Positions 7,812 to 20,485 of a stretch of 47,957 nucleotides of DNA are shown in pieces (within the stretch, counting starts at the first letter, position 1; each line of letters begins with the position of its first letter). The notes beneath the pieces are model-generated. The model saw nothing but the letters and a program-made list of their open reading frames with translations, was not told the origin of the DNA and did no database searches. Source of the DNA: an uncultured Alphaproteobacteria bacterium (lineage in GTDB: Bacteria; Pseudomonadota; Alphaproteobacteria; HIMB59; GCA-002718135); NCBI GenBank assembly GCA_902590695.1, contig CACIXR010000010.1, positions 1-47,957 on the forward strand, read 5' to 3'. Made by a program: the position numbers and the translations under genes.

Positions 7812-9577
7812 ATGAATAATGAAATAACAGGAGCTGAAATTGTCTTAAAAAGCTTAGCTGAACAAGGCGTAGAAGTTGTATTTGGATATCCTGGTGGTGC
7901 AGTATTGCCAATATACGATACTTTATTTAAACAGAATTCAATTAAGCACGTTTTAGTAAGACAAGAGGGTGGTGCGATACATGCAGCTGAAGGTTATGCT
8001 AGGTCTACTGGTAAAACTGGAGTAGTTCTTGTTACATCAGGACCTGGTGCAACAAATGTTGTAACTGGTTTAACTGATGCTATGATGGATAGTGTTCCTA
8101 TTGTATGCATAACTGGACAGGTACCTCAACACTTAATTGGCAGTGATGCATTTCAAGAATGTGACACAACAGGAATAACTAGACCTTGTACTAAACATAA
8201 TTACTTAGTTAAGGATGTTAATAAATTATCTTCTGTATTTCATGAAGCATTTACCATTGCTCAAAATGGAAGACCAGGTCCTGTATTAATTGATATACCT
8301 AAAGATGTTCAATTTGCTTCAGGAACTTATGAAGAAAAAAATAAAATTATTATTCCCTCTCATAGATTGTTTGAACCAAGTCCTGATTTTGAAAAAAATA
8401 AAATTGAAGAAGCAGTAGAATTAATTTCAAAAGCTAAAAAACCAATTTTTTATATTGGTGGTGGATGTATTAATTCTGGTCCAACAGCTTCAAAATTAGT
8501 TAGAGAATTTATAAATATGGTTGGATCACCAGTAACAATGACATTAATGGGTCTGGGGGTTATAGGTTCATCAGATAAAAACTCACTTGGAATGCTTGGA
8601 ATGCATGGAATGTACGAAGCCAATATGGCTATGCATGAATGTGATGTCATGATTAATATCGGCGCAAGATTTGATGATAGAGTTACAGGAAGACTTGATG
8701 CTTTCTCACCTAACTCAAAGAAAATTCATATTGACATTGATGAAAGTAATATCAACAAAACAATAAATGTTGATGTTCCAATAATAGGTGATGTTAAACA
8801 AGTTGTCGAAAAAATGATTTCGATTTGGAAAGACAAAAAATATAAAATAGATAATGATTCATTAAAATTGTGGTGGGATAAGATTAATAAATGGAAAGAA
8901 GTAGATTGCTTAAACTACAATAATGAAGGTAAACAGATTAAACCTCAGTATGCGGTTCAAAGACTCTATGAATTAACAAAAAATACAAAAACATTTGTTA
9001 CTACTGAAGTAGGTCAGCATCAAATGTGGGCTGCTCAATTCTATAAATTTGAGGAACCAAACAGATGGCTTACATCAGGTGGTTTAGGAACTATGGGATA
9101 TGGTTTTCCTGCTGCTATTGGAGCTCAAATTGGGCATCCAGATGCTCTAGTAGTAGATATAGCAGGAGATGCCTCTATACTAATGAACATTCAAGAAATG
9201 AGCACGGCAGTACAATATAGATTACCTGTAAAAATATTTATTTTAAACAATGAATACATGGGAATGGTAAGACAATGGCAAGAACTTTTACATGGTGGAA
9301 GATATTCTGAAAGTTATACTGATAGTTTACCTGATTTTGTAAAGTTAGCTGAAAGTTATAAAGCTGTTGGATTAAGAGCAAAGACAACTGATGAACTTGA
9401 TGACGTAATAACTGAAATGATTGAAACAAAAAATACAGTTATTGCTGATATTTGGGTTACTAAAGAAGAAAATTGCTTCCCAATGATTCAAAGTGGTTCT
9501 GCTCATAATGAAATGATGTTAAGTAAAGATCAAAAACAAGATAAAAAATCAGCCGAAAAAGGAAAAATTTTAGTTTA

Positions 9578-9578
<1 letters not shown>
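7812..9578 (+). CDS. ilvB: Acetolactate synthase, large catalytic subunit
   Basis: It makes acetolactate or acetohydroxybutyrate from pyruvate using ThDP, FAD and Mg, the first common step to Val, Leu and Ile. At 588 residues it has the three expected domains: N-terminal pyrimidine-binding (YPGGAVLPIYD, with the catalytic Glu in RQEGGAIHAAEG), central FAD domain (about 195-340), and C-terminal ThDP domain (GDASILMNIQEM to ILNNEYMGMVRQW). The start at 7812 follows a 47-base gap after miaA; I saw no leader peptide or attenuator in that gap. The stop overlaps ilvH by one base. Confidence 0.96.
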
Positions 9579-11139
<1,561 letters not shown>

Positions 11140-11181
11140 AAGAAAGTTTTATAAAATTTTGATTAGTGTATAAATAAGCAA

Positions 11182-12738
11182 ATGACTGAAAAAATTTATA
11201 TTTTTGATACAACTCTTCGCGATGGAGAGCAATCTCCAGGTGCATCAATGAATTTAGATGAAAAACTTCAAATTGCTGAAGTACTTGACTCTATGAAGGT
11301 TGATATTATCGAAGCAGGGTTTCCTATTGCTTCTAATGGAGATTTTGAAGCAGTTTCCGAAGTTAGTAAACATGTAAAAAATTCAACTATAGCTGGTTTA
11401 GCAAGAGCAAGCTTTAAGGATATTGATCGTGCTTGGGAAGCAGTACAACATGCAAAGTCTCCAAGAATTCATACTTTTATTGCAACAAGCCCTCTACATA
11501 TGAAATATAAGTTGAAGAAAACTGAAGAAGAAGTTTTAGAAGCTATTCAAAAGACTGTTTCTCATGCAAGAAATCTTTGTGATAATATTGAGTGGAGTTG
11601 TGAAGATGGTGGAAGATCAGAGTTAGAATTTTTATATCAATGCATCGAGCTTGCCATTAGCTCTGGTGCTTCAACTATAAATATACCTGATACTGTTGGT
11701 TATACATTACCAGAAGAGTTTGGTAAAATTTTTAAAAATGTAAAAAATAATGTTCCAAATATTGATAAAGCTATTCTCTCAACACATACGCATAATGATT
11801 TAGGTTTAGCAACTGCAAATAATGTTGCCGCTATTAAAGAAGGTGCAAGACAAGTTGAGTGTACAATTAATGGTATGGGAGAAAGAGCTGGAAATTCATC
11901 ATTAGAAGAAATTGTTATGACTTTAAAAGTAAAAAAAGATCTTATGCCTTTTCATACAGATATCAAAACAGAGTCTATTATGAAAGCTTCCAGATTAGTA
12001 TCATCAATAACAGGTTTTCCAGTACAGCCAAATAAAGCGATAGTTGGTGCAAATGCTTTTGCTCATGAGGCAGGAATACATCAAGATGGTATGCTAAAAC
12101 ATGCTGGAACATATGAAATTATGACACCTGAATCAATAGGGCTTAACAAATCTTCACTAGTTCTTGGTAAACATTCAGGGAAACATGCTTTTTCAGAAAA
12201 GTTAAAAGAACTTGGTTATGAAGTAGGTGATAATGCTTTGATGGAATTATTTGGAAGATTTAAAGATTTAGCTGATAAGAAAAAAGAAATATTTGAAGAA
12301 GATTTAATTGCCTTAGCAGAAGATAGAACCTCGTCATACGATGAACACATTAAATTTGTATCATTAGAAGTAAATGCTGGATCAGTTGAAAAAGCTGAAG
12401 CTAAATTAAAGATAGAAATTAAAGATAAAGTGGAAAATACTAAAATTAATGGAAACGGCCCTGTTGATGCTACATTTAACGCAATAAAAAAACTTACTAA
12501 TACTGAATTCAAACTTAAACTTTACCAAGTAAATGCAATTACAGCAGGAACTGATGCGCAAGGAGAGGTAACTGTGAGACTTGAAGATGATAATTTATCA
12601 TCACAAGCAAAAGGAAGTGATCCTGATATTATTGTTGCTTCTGCAAAAGCTTATATAAATGCTTTAAACAGATTGATCTTTAAAAAAACTAAATCTATTA
12701 AAGAGAATACAGCAAGTTTAAAAATAGAAGGAGTTTAA
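11182..12738 (+). CDS. leuA: 2-isopropylmalate synthase
   Basis: It condenses 2-ketoisovalerate with acetyl-CoA, the first committed step to leucine. The 518-residue protein has the HMGL-like TIM barrel starting IFDTTLRDGEQSPGASM, metal ligands in HTHNDLGLATAN, and GGRSELEF. A C-terminal leucine-binding regulatory domain occupies about 390-515. The full-length regulatory domain and the LeuA-like GEQSPG motif favour LeuA over citramalate synthase. Placed 42 bases after ilvC, it completes a branched-chain amino acid cluster. Confidence 0.93.
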   Translation: MTEKIYIFDTTLRDGEQSPGASMNLDEKLQIAEVLDSMKVDIIEAGFPIASNGDFEAVSEVSKHVKNSTIAGLARASFKDIDRAWEAVQHAKSPRIHTFIATSPLHMKYKLKKTEEEVLEAIQKTVSHARNLCDNIEWSCEDGGRSELEFLYQCIELAISSGASTINIPDTVGYTLPEEFGKIFKNVKNNVPNIDKAILSTHTHNDLGLATANNVAAIKEGARQVECTINGMGERAGNSSLEEIVMTLKVKKDLMPFHTDIKTESIMKASRLVSSITGFPVQPNKAIVGANAFAHEAGIHQDGMLKHAGTYEIMTPESIGLNKSSLVLGKHSGKHAFSEKLKELGYEVGDNALMELFGRFKDLADKKKEIFEEDLIALAEDRTSSYDEHIKFVSLEVNAGSVEKAEAKLKIEIKDKVENTKINGNGPVDATFNAIKKLTNTEFKLKLYQVNAITAGTDAQGEVTVRLEDDNLSSQAKGSDPDIIVASAKAYINALNRLIFKKTKSIKENTASLKIEGV

Positions 12739-13782
<1,044 letters not shown>

Positions 13783-13790
13783 AAATTAAA

Positions 13791-14612
13791 ATGGCTCCAA
13801 AATTCCAAATTAAAGTTTTTCAATTATCTAGATTTGTAAAAAACTTTACAATTATTTCTATTGTTTCTCTTTCATTCCTTTTAGTTTTTTTTTCAAAATC
13901 TGATTTGTATCTAATTAATGGTATAAAAATTATATCTAGTTCAGTAATTATTCCAATTACAAGAGTTATATCGGCACCTGTAAACGCCTTTTCTAATTTT
14001 GTTGACGAGTATAACCAGTTTAAAAGTTTAAAATTTGAAAACAAAATTCTTCAAGAAGAAATAATTCGTTTAAAAAAATGGCAAACATTAGCAATTCAAA
14101 ATTCAAGAGAGAATAAAGTTTTAAAAAAATTATTAAATGCAACTGATAATAATTTAACATTAGTAAAAACAGCATCTCTTATTAATAGAAATGATTCAAT
14201 TTATAGTAAATTAATAAACTTAAATGCAGGTTATGAAGATAAAATTAAAAAAAATATGTCAGCAATAAATGAAAGAGGATTAGTAGGTAAGGTTATTGAT
14301 ACAACTTCAAATAATTCTAGAGTAATTCTTTTGACTGATCCTAATTTATCTATTTCAGTAAAATCTATATCAGATGGTATATTTTCTTTGCTTACTGGCA
14401 ATGGAGATGGAAAATATCTAGTAAGCTCATTTATTAAAGAAAATAAATTGCCAAGATTAGGAGATATTGTAGTTACAAGCGGTACAGCTCAAATTTTTCC
14501 TGTAGATCTATTGGTCGGAAAGGTGACTAAAGTTGAAAAAAATAGATTTTTTGTTTTACCTTTTGTAGATTTTAAAAATATTGATTATGTTCAAATTGTT
14601 ACTTCAAAATAA
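13791..14612 (+). CDS. mreC: MreC, elongasome scaffold
   Basis: A periplasmic scaffold that links MreB/RodZ to PBP2. The 273-residue protein has one N-terminal membrane helix at about 18-36, a coiled coil at about 70-105 (FENKILQEEIIRLKKW), and the beta-barrel MreC core (NRNDSIYSKLINLNAGYED, NERGLVGKVIDTTSNNS, VVTSGTAQIFPVDLLVGKV). It lies eight bases after mreB and overlaps mreD by one base. Confidence 0.93.
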   Translation: MAPKFQIKVFQLSRFVKNFTIISIVSLSFLLVFFSKSDLYLINGIKIISSSVIIPITRVISAPVNAFSNFVDEYNQFKSLKFENKILQEEIIRLKKWQTLAIQNSRENKVLKKLLNATDNNLTLVKTASLINRNDSIYSKLINLNAGYEDKIKKNMSAINERGLVGKVIDTTSNNSRVILLTDPNLSISVKSISDGIFSLLTGNGDGKYLVSSFIKENKLPRLGDIVVTSGTAQIFPVDLLVGKVTKVEKNRFFVLPFVDFKNIDYVQIVTSK

Positions 14613-15097
14613 TGGAGTTTTCCAAATTTTTTAATTCCTCTATCAAACTAAATATCATTTTAATTATAAGTTTTTCAATTTCTGTAAACTCTCTTATTTT
14701 ATTGCCTAATATTAACAATGCATTCTATTTATTATTTCATTTAACTTTTATTTATCTAATTTTTTACCATTATCATTATTATCTGTATTTAGTTGCACTT
14801 TTATATGGAATTTTATTTGATATATTATTATTCAATAATATAGGCGCACATTTATTGACTTTTTTATTTCTATTAATATTATTTATACTATTAAGAAAGT
14901 TTTTAATTAAATTAACTTCATATCAAACAATTTTTGTTTATTTTATAACGCTAATTATTTTGCTTATTATTGAGCAATTTCTAGCAAATCTAATACACAA
15001 TTATAAATTTAATATAATTTCAATTTTTAATTTCATTTTAATTTCTTTTATTATTTTTATTCCTACTGTATTTTTGTTGACTAAATTGGATAAGTGA
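14612..15097 (+). CDS. mreD: MreD, elongasome membrane subunit
   Basis: A 161-residue, very hydrophobic protein with about five membrane segments. It fits the MreD family in size, in the pattern of helices (LLYGILFDILLFNNIGAHLL is the usual conserved middle segment), and above all in its position between mreC and mrdA. Sequence alone would be a weak call because MreD diverges quickly. It overlaps mreC by one base. Confidence 0.85.
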   Translation: MEFSKFFNSSIKLNIILIISFSISVNSLILLPNINNAFYLLFHLTFIYLIFYHYHYYLYLVALLYGILFDILLFNNIGAHLLTFLFLLILFILLRKFLIKLTSYQTIFVYFITLIILLIIEQFLANLIHNYKFNIISIFNFILISFIIFIPTVFLLTKLDK

Positions 15098-15098
15098 A

Positions 15099-16901
15099 AT
15101 GTTTTATTCGGATGATAAAAAACAATATTCAGTTCTAAATAGAAGAACTTTTCTATTATATTTATTAAAAGTATCTTTTTTTGGTATTGTAGGATGGAGA
15201 TTGTATGATATTCAAATTAAAGATTCTCAAAAATATAAAACTCTTTCAAAAAATAATCAAATAGATGTTGAAATTATATATCCTATTAGAGGGAAGATTT
15301 ATGATACTAATAAAAATGTTTTAGCCTCAAATATTAAAGTATTTGATGTATACATAATCCCAGAAAATACAAAAGATATAAATAAATCTTTAAACGAATT
15401 AAATCAAATTATAAGCATAGATTTTAGTGATAGAAGAAAAATAATAGAATTATCTAAAAAAGTAAAAAAATTTGAGAAAATAAAAGTCTTAGAAAATATT
15501 AATTGGTCGCAACTTGAAAAAATAGAATCAAATAAACTTAATATTGAAGGTATCTTTATTTCCCAAGATTATATGAGGACTTACAATTTTGATAATTCTG
15601 TTTCACATTTAATCGGTTATACAAATAAACCCAATCGAGATGAAGTTGAATTACCTTTTATTTCAAATATGCCAGATTTAGAGATAGGAAAAGTTGGTAT
15701 TGAAAAAAGTTTTAACCCTAATTTAATTGGCAAATCAGGACAAAGAGAAATTGAAGTTAACTCTTATGGCAGAGTAATTCGTGAAATATCAAGGCAAGAT
15801 AGTCAAAAAGGAAATGATATTCAAATAACTATTGATATGAGAATCCAACAATATGCTTTGAATTTATTAAAAGAACACAAGGCAGGATCAGCAGTACTTA
15901 TGGATATTAACAATGGTAACATATTATGTATGGTTTCAACTCCATCTTATAATCCAAATAAAATTATACAAAAACCTAATAATGAATATTGGAAATCAAT
16001 TTTAGAAAATGAACTTTCTCCACTTACTTACAGATGTATTCAGGGTTTATACGCTCCAGGCTCAACTTTTAAAATGGTTGTTGCGATAGCAGGCATAGTC
16101 CATGGAATTATTGATACAAATACGAAACATTTTTGTAGTGGAAAAATTGGTTTAGGCGACAGACTTTATCATTGTTGGAAAAATAATGGTCATGGCTCGA
16201 TGAATGTTAGTGATGCAATTAAAGAATCATGTGATGTTTTTTTCTATGAAATATCAAAAAAAATTGGAATAGATAAAATTGCCAGAGTTGCTGAAGATTT
16301 TGGTTTAGGTAAAATATATGATGTCCCTTTACCTAGTCAAAAAAAAGGAATTATCCCTTCACGTGAGTGGAAAAAGAAAAATTATGATGAAAGTTGGTAT
16401 CCTGGAGAGACTCTAATTTCAGCTATTGGTCAAGGATTTGTATTAACTAATCCACTACAACTTGCTGTAATGACTTCGATTATTGCTTCTAATGGAAAGA
16501 ATATAAAACCAAATATTATCAAGCAAAATAATGACATAGAATTTGAAAAATTAGAAAAGTATCAAAATGCAATTAAAATTATTAAAAATTCAATGTTTAA
16601 AGTAGTTAATGAAAGTAAAGGTACAGCTTATAATTCGAGATCTGAATTTGCACCTTTTGCAGGAAAAACAGGAACTTCTCAAGTTAGAAGAATAACTGTA
16701 GTGGAGAGAGAAAGTGAAGATTTTAGGAAAAAAGAAGTAGAATGGAAAAAAAGAGATCATGCTTTATTTGTTGGATATATGCCAGTTGAAAATCCTAGAT
16801 ATGCTGTTTCGGTTGTCATTGAACATGGAGGTTCAGGCGCATCAACTGCAGCACCTATAGCTAAAGAAATTTTTCAGTTTACAAAAAATTTAGAAGTTTA
16901 A
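15099..16901 (+). CDS. mrdA: Penicillin-binding protein 2, elongation transpeptidase
   Basis: It crosslinks peptidoglycan during side-wall growth together with RodA. The 600-residue class B PBP has one N-terminal membrane helix (about 17-35), a pedestal domain with RGKIYDTNKNVLASN, and the transpeptidase domain with the nucleophile motif STFK (Ser322, Lys325), SCD (Ser377-Asp379) and KTG (523-525). The second motif is SxD rather than SxN, as in PBP2 proteins. It overlaps the rodA start by one base. Confidence 0.96.
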   Translation: MFYSDDKKQYSVLNRRTFLLYLLKVSFFGIVGWRLYDIQIKDSQKYKTLSKNNQIDVEIIYPIRGKIYDTNKNVLASNIKVFDVYIIPENTKDINKSLNELNQIISIDFSDRRKIIELSKKVKKFEKIKVLENINWSQLEKIESNKLNIEGIFISQDYMRTYNFDNSVSHLIGYTNKPNRDEVELPFISNMPDLEIGKVGIEKSFNPNLIGKSGQREIEVNSYGRVIREISRQDSQKGNDIQITIDMRIQQYALNLLKEHKAGSAVLMDINNGNILCMVSTPSYNPNKIIQKPNNEYWKSILENELSPLTYRCIQGLYAPGSTFKMVVAIAGIVHGIIDTNTKHFCSGKIGLGDRLYHCWKNNGHGSMNVSDAIKESCDVFFYEISKKIGIDKIARVAEDFGLGKIYDVPLPSQKKGIIPSREWKKKNYDESWYPGETLISAIGQGFVLTNPLQLAVMTSIIASNGKNIKPNIIKQNNDIEFEKLEKYQNAIKIIKNSMFKVVNESKGTAYNSRSEFAPFAGKTGTSQVRRITVVERESEDFRKKEVEWKKRDHALFVGYMPVENPRYAVSVVIEHGGSGASTAAPIAKEIFQFTKNLEV

Positions 16902-17998
16902 TGTTGAATAAAATTCAAAACTTAAATTACTTATTGATTTTCTTAATAATTTTAATTTCTTTTGTTGGTGCAGCAGGTTTATATTCTGCAGCAGGAGGAT
17001 CATATGATCCTTGGGCATCGAGACATTTAATTAGATTAGTATTTTTTATATTTTTAGCAATTATTTTAGCTTTAATAAACATTAAATTTATTTATCAATT
17101 TGCTTATATCTTTTTTATTTTATCATTATTACTTTTGCTATCAGTTGAATTAATAGGTGTTTTTGGTAAAGGAGCAACTAGATGGATCAATGTATTTGGT
17201 TTTAGCATCCAACCATCAGAATTAATAAAAATAACTATAATACTAGCACTAGCTAGATTTTATCATGATTTAAAATTTGATGAAGTTAAGCGAATAAAAA
17301 ATTTATTTTTTCCAATATTAATTTTATTTTTACCATTTGCTTTAGTCGTTATACAACCAGATCTTGGAACTGCTTTAAGTATAGCAATGCTTGGAATTCT
17401 TATTTTATTTGCAAGTGGAATAAAAATTTGGAAGTTTGTATTAGGATTTTTTGTTCTGATTTTATTAATTCCATTGTCATTAAATTATTTACAACCATAT
17501 CAAAAAGATAGAATTTTCTCTTTTTTAAATCCTGAGGCTGACGCACTTGGAAGAGGATATCAACTTATACAGTCTAAAATCGCTTTAGGATCTGGGGGTT
17601 TAACTGGTAAGGGTTTCTTAGAGGGATCTCAATCATATCTTCAATATTTACCTGAAAAACAGACTGATTTTATATTTACATTAATTGGAGAAGAATTTGG
17701 TTTTATTGGCACTATGTTTATAATTTTACTATTTCTATTATTAATATCAGTCTGTTTTTATATAAGTATTAAATCAAACCATATTTTTGGTAGAATTCTG
17801 TCTATCGGAGTTGCAAGCAATTTATTTATATATGTGATAATGAACATATCTATGGTATCTGGTTTAATGCCAGTTGTTGGAATTCCATTACCTTTAGTTT
17901 CTTATGGGGGGTCAGCAATGCTTGCTATAATTATATCTCTAGGATTAGTTCTTAATGCAGAATTGAATGGTAATTTAAAAAAAATACATAATGCTTGA
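16901..17998 (+). CDS. rodA: RodA, SEDS peptidoglycan glycosyltransferase
   Basis: It polymerises lipid II during cell elongation and works as a pair with PBP2. The 365-residue protein has about ten membrane segments and the SEDS signatures GATRWINVFGFSIQPSELIK, IQPDLGTAL, and, near the end, GLMPVVGIPLPLVSYGGSAM. It is the last gene of the mre operon, and its final eight bases overlap livG. Confidence 0.96.
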   Translation: MLNKIQNLNYLLIFLIILISFVGAAGLYSAAGGSYDPWASRHLIRLVFFIFLAIILALINIKFIYQFAYIFFILSLLLLLSVELIGVFGKGATRWINVFGFSIQPSELIKITIILALARFYHDLKFDEVKRIKNLFFPILILFLPFALVVIQPDLGTALSIAMLGILILFASGIKIWKFVLGFFVLILLIPLSLNYLQPYQKDRIFSFLNPEADALGRGYQLIQSKIALGSGGLTGKGFLEGSQSYLQYLPEKQTDFIFTLIGEEFGFIGTMFIILLFLLLISVCFYISIKSNHIFGRILSIGVASNLFIYVIMNISMVSGLMPVVGIPLPLVSYGGSAMLAIIISLGLVLNAELNGNLKKIHNA

Positions 17999-18758
17999 AA
18001 TAAATAATGTTAATAAATTTTTTGGAGGATTAAAAGCAGTTCATAACGCATCTATGAAAGTTGAAATGGGTTCAATTACAGGTTTAATAGGTCCAAATGG
18101 AGCAGGAAAAACAACATTATTTAATACTATTGCAGGACTATATGATCCAGATGAAGGGAATATAATTCTTAACAATGAAGATATTTCTTTTTTAAAACCT
18201 CACGAATTATTTGCAAAAGGCGTTCTTAGAACTTTTCAAATTGCCCATGAGTTTTCAACTCTTACGGTTCTTGAAAATTTAATGATGGTACCACCAAATC
18301 AATTTGGTGAAAAATTATCTTACGCTCTATTAAGTAATTCTAAAGTAAAGCAACAAGAAGAAGAAATAAGACAAAAAGCTATCGAAGTAATAAATTTTTT
18401 AAATTTAAGTCACTTAACCCAAGAACTTGCAGGTAATTTATCTGGTGGTCAAAAAAAACTACTTGAGTTAGGGAGAACTATGATGGTTGATCCTCAAATT
18501 GTTTTACTTGATGAAGTAGGAGCTGGAGTTAATAGAACACTTCTTAATGAAATTACAGATGCAATATTAAGATTAAATAAAGAAAAGAATTATACTTTTT
18601 TTGTGATTGAACATGATATGGATCTCATAGAAAAGATTTGTGATCCTGTCATTGTGATGGCGGAAGGTTCAGTTTTATTTAAAGGAAATTTTAATGAAGT
18701 GAAAAATAATGATACAGTTATAGAAGCTTATTTAGGAAAAGGTATTAATAAGAATTAG
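17991..18758 (+). CDS. livG: LIV-type ABC transporter ATPase LivG
   Basis: One of two ATPases of a high-affinity amino acid (or amide/urea) importer. The 255-residue protein has Walker A GPNGAGKTT (about 34-42), an ABC signature LSGGQKKLLELGR and Walker B IVLLDEVGAGVN. The Glu-Val after the Walker B Asp (DEVGAG, not DEPAAG) is a small variant. The family is LivG (long form, with the FNTIAGLYDPDEG loop). It starts inside rodA and is followed six bases later by livF. The substrate cannot be read from this gene. Confidence 0.92.
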   Translation: MLEINNVNKFFGGLKAVHNASMKVEMGSITGLIGPNGAGKTTLFNTIAGLYDPDEGNIILNNEDISFLKPHELFAKGVLRTFQIAHEFSTLTVLENLMMVPPNQFGEKLSYALLSNSKVKQQEEEIRQKAIEVINFLNLSHLTQELAGNLSGGQKKLLELGRTMMVDPQIVLLDEVGAGVNRTLLNEITDAILRLNKEKNYTFFVIEHDMDLIEKICDPVIVMAEGSVLFKGNFNEVKNNDTVIEAYLGKGINKN

Positions 18759-18764
18759 AACTTT

Positions 18765-19469
18765 ATGAGTAATTTAATTGGTAAAAATTTAACAGCTGGA
18801 TATGGTGGAGTTGATATAATTAAAGATATTAATTTAGAAGTTAACGAAGGTGAAATTGTTGTCATCGTTGGACCAAATGGAGCAGGGAAATCAACTGCAA
18901 TGAAAGCATTGCTTGGCATGCTAAGTTTAACTTCAGGTTCTGTTGAATATTCAAATGAGGAAATTTCTTCAATGCTACCTCAAAACAGAATTAATTTAGG
19001 ATTGGCATTTGTTCCTCAAACAAACAATGTGTTTACTGGTATGACAGTAGAAGAAAATTTAGAAATGGGAGGGTTTTTAAGAGATGATGACATTATTCAT
19101 ACCATTAATGATGTTTATGACCTTTTTCCTATTTTAAAAGAAAAAAGAAATCAAAGTGCAGGAGAATTATCTGGCGGTCAAAGACAACAAGTAGCTTTTG
19201 GTAGAGCACTTATGACTCAACCAAAAATTTTAATGTTAGATGAACCAACTGCAGGAGTATCACCAATAGTAATGGATGAATTATTTTCTAGAATCATAGA
19301 AGTTCGTAAAACAGGTGTTGGTATACTAATGGTTGAGCAAAATGCAAAACAAGCACTTGGTATTGCTGATAGAGGATACGTATTAGTAAATGGAAAAAAT
19401 AGTAGAGAAGGTTCAGGTGAAGAACTATTGAATAATCCAGAAGTTAGAAAGTCATTTTTAGGAGGTTAA
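18765..19469 (+). CDS. livF: LIV-type ABC transporter ATPase LivF
   Basis: The second, shorter ATPase of the importer. The 234-residue protein has Walker A GPNGAGKST (about 33-41), LSGGQRQQVAFGRAL, Walker B ILMLDEPTAGVSP and the switch His replaced by Gln in MVEQNAKQAL, as is usual for LivF. It pairs with LivG to drive LivH/LivM. Confidence 0.93.
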   Translation: MSNLIGKNLTAGYGGVDIIKDINLEVNEGEIVVIVGPNGAGKSTAMKALLGMLSLTSGSVEYSNEEISSMLPQNRINLGLAFVPQTNNVFTGMTVEENLEMGGFLRDDDIIHTINDVYDLFPILKEKRNQSAGELSGGQRQQVAFGRALMTQPKILMLDEPTAGVSPIVMDELFSRIIEVRKTGVGILMVEQNAKQALGIADRGYVLVNGKNSREGSGEELLNNPEVRKSFLGG

Positions 19470-19471
19470 AA

Positions 19472-20485
19472 ATGATTGATTTTCTAAATTCTATAATTGT
19501 ACTTCTAAATTTTATTATCATTCCAGGAATTTCTTATGGCTCTCAACTTGCACTTGGAGCGCTTGGAGTTACATTCGTTTATGCCATACTTCGTTTCGCA
19601 AATTTTGCACACGGTGAAATTATGTCATTTGGAGCAATGATAACAATTTTATTTACGTGGTTTTTTCAATCGCAAAATATTGGTTTAGGAATTCTTCCAA
19701 CTGCCTTGTTAGCTTTACCTGTAGGAATAATAGCAACAATTATCTTATGCATTATTTCTGATAAATTTGTTTTTCAATATTACAGATATCAAAAAAGTGT
19801 TCCTGTTGTTTTAGCAATGGTTTCAATAGGGGTTATGTTTGTAATTAATGCAATAATAAGAATTATCATTGGAACAGAAACTATAAAATTTTCTGATGGA
19901 CAAAAATTTATAATGAAAGCGAAACAGTTTAAAGTTATGACAGGTTTAAATGAAGGATTAGCGTTAAAATCCTCTCAAGTTATTACAATATTAATTACTA
20001 TTTTACTTTTAACTTTTACTTTTTGGTTTTTACAAAAAACAAAAACTGGAAAATCAATGAGAGCATTTTCTGATAATGAAGATTTAGCATTATTGTCTGG
20101 TATTAATCCCGATAGAGTAGTCTTTACTACATGGATTATTGTTGGTGTCTTAGCTTGTGTAGCTGGAACACTTTACGGTTTAGATAAAAGTTATAAGCCA
20201 ATTATTTATCTCAATTTAGTGTTACCAATATTTGCATCAGCAATTGTTGGAGGCATTGGCAGTCCCTTTGGAGCTGTAGTAGGTGGATATGTCATCGCGT
20301 TTTCAGAAATTATGGTCACCTATGCTTACAAGAAATTTTTTGTGTATCTTCTTCCAAGCTCTTTAGAGCCAAGTGGTTTAGTACAATTACTTTCAACTGA
20401 TTATAAATTTGCTGTATCATTTTCAATTTTAGTCATTGTTTTATTGATTAGACCATCAGGCATATTTAAGGGAAGAGTCTTATGA
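19472..20485 (+). CDS. livH: LIV-type ABC transporter permease LivH
   Basis: A 337-residue integral membrane permease with about eight helices. GALGVTFVYAILRFANFAHGEIM is the conserved LivH opening, and SPFGAVVGGYVIAFSE is the late conserved loop that meets the ATPases. A strong GGAGG ribosome binding site (19461-19465) lies in the end of livF. It overlaps livM by four bases (ATGA). Confidence 0.92.
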   Translation: MIDFLNSIIVLLNFIIIPGISYGSQLALGALGVTFVYAILRFANFAHGEIMSFGAMITILFTWFFQSQNIGLGILPTALLALPVGIIATIILCIISDKFVFQYYRYQKSVPVVLAMVSIGVMFVINAIIRIIIGTETIKFSDGQKFIMKAKQFKVMTGLNEGLALKSSQVITILITILLLTFTFWFLQKTKTGKSMRAFSDNEDLALLSGINPDRVVFTTWIIVGVLACVAGTLYGLDKSYKPIIYLNLVLPIFASAIVGGIGSPFGAVVGGYVIAFSEIMVTYAYKKFFVYLLPSSLEPSGLVQLLSTDYKFAVSFSILVIVLLIRPSGIFKGRVL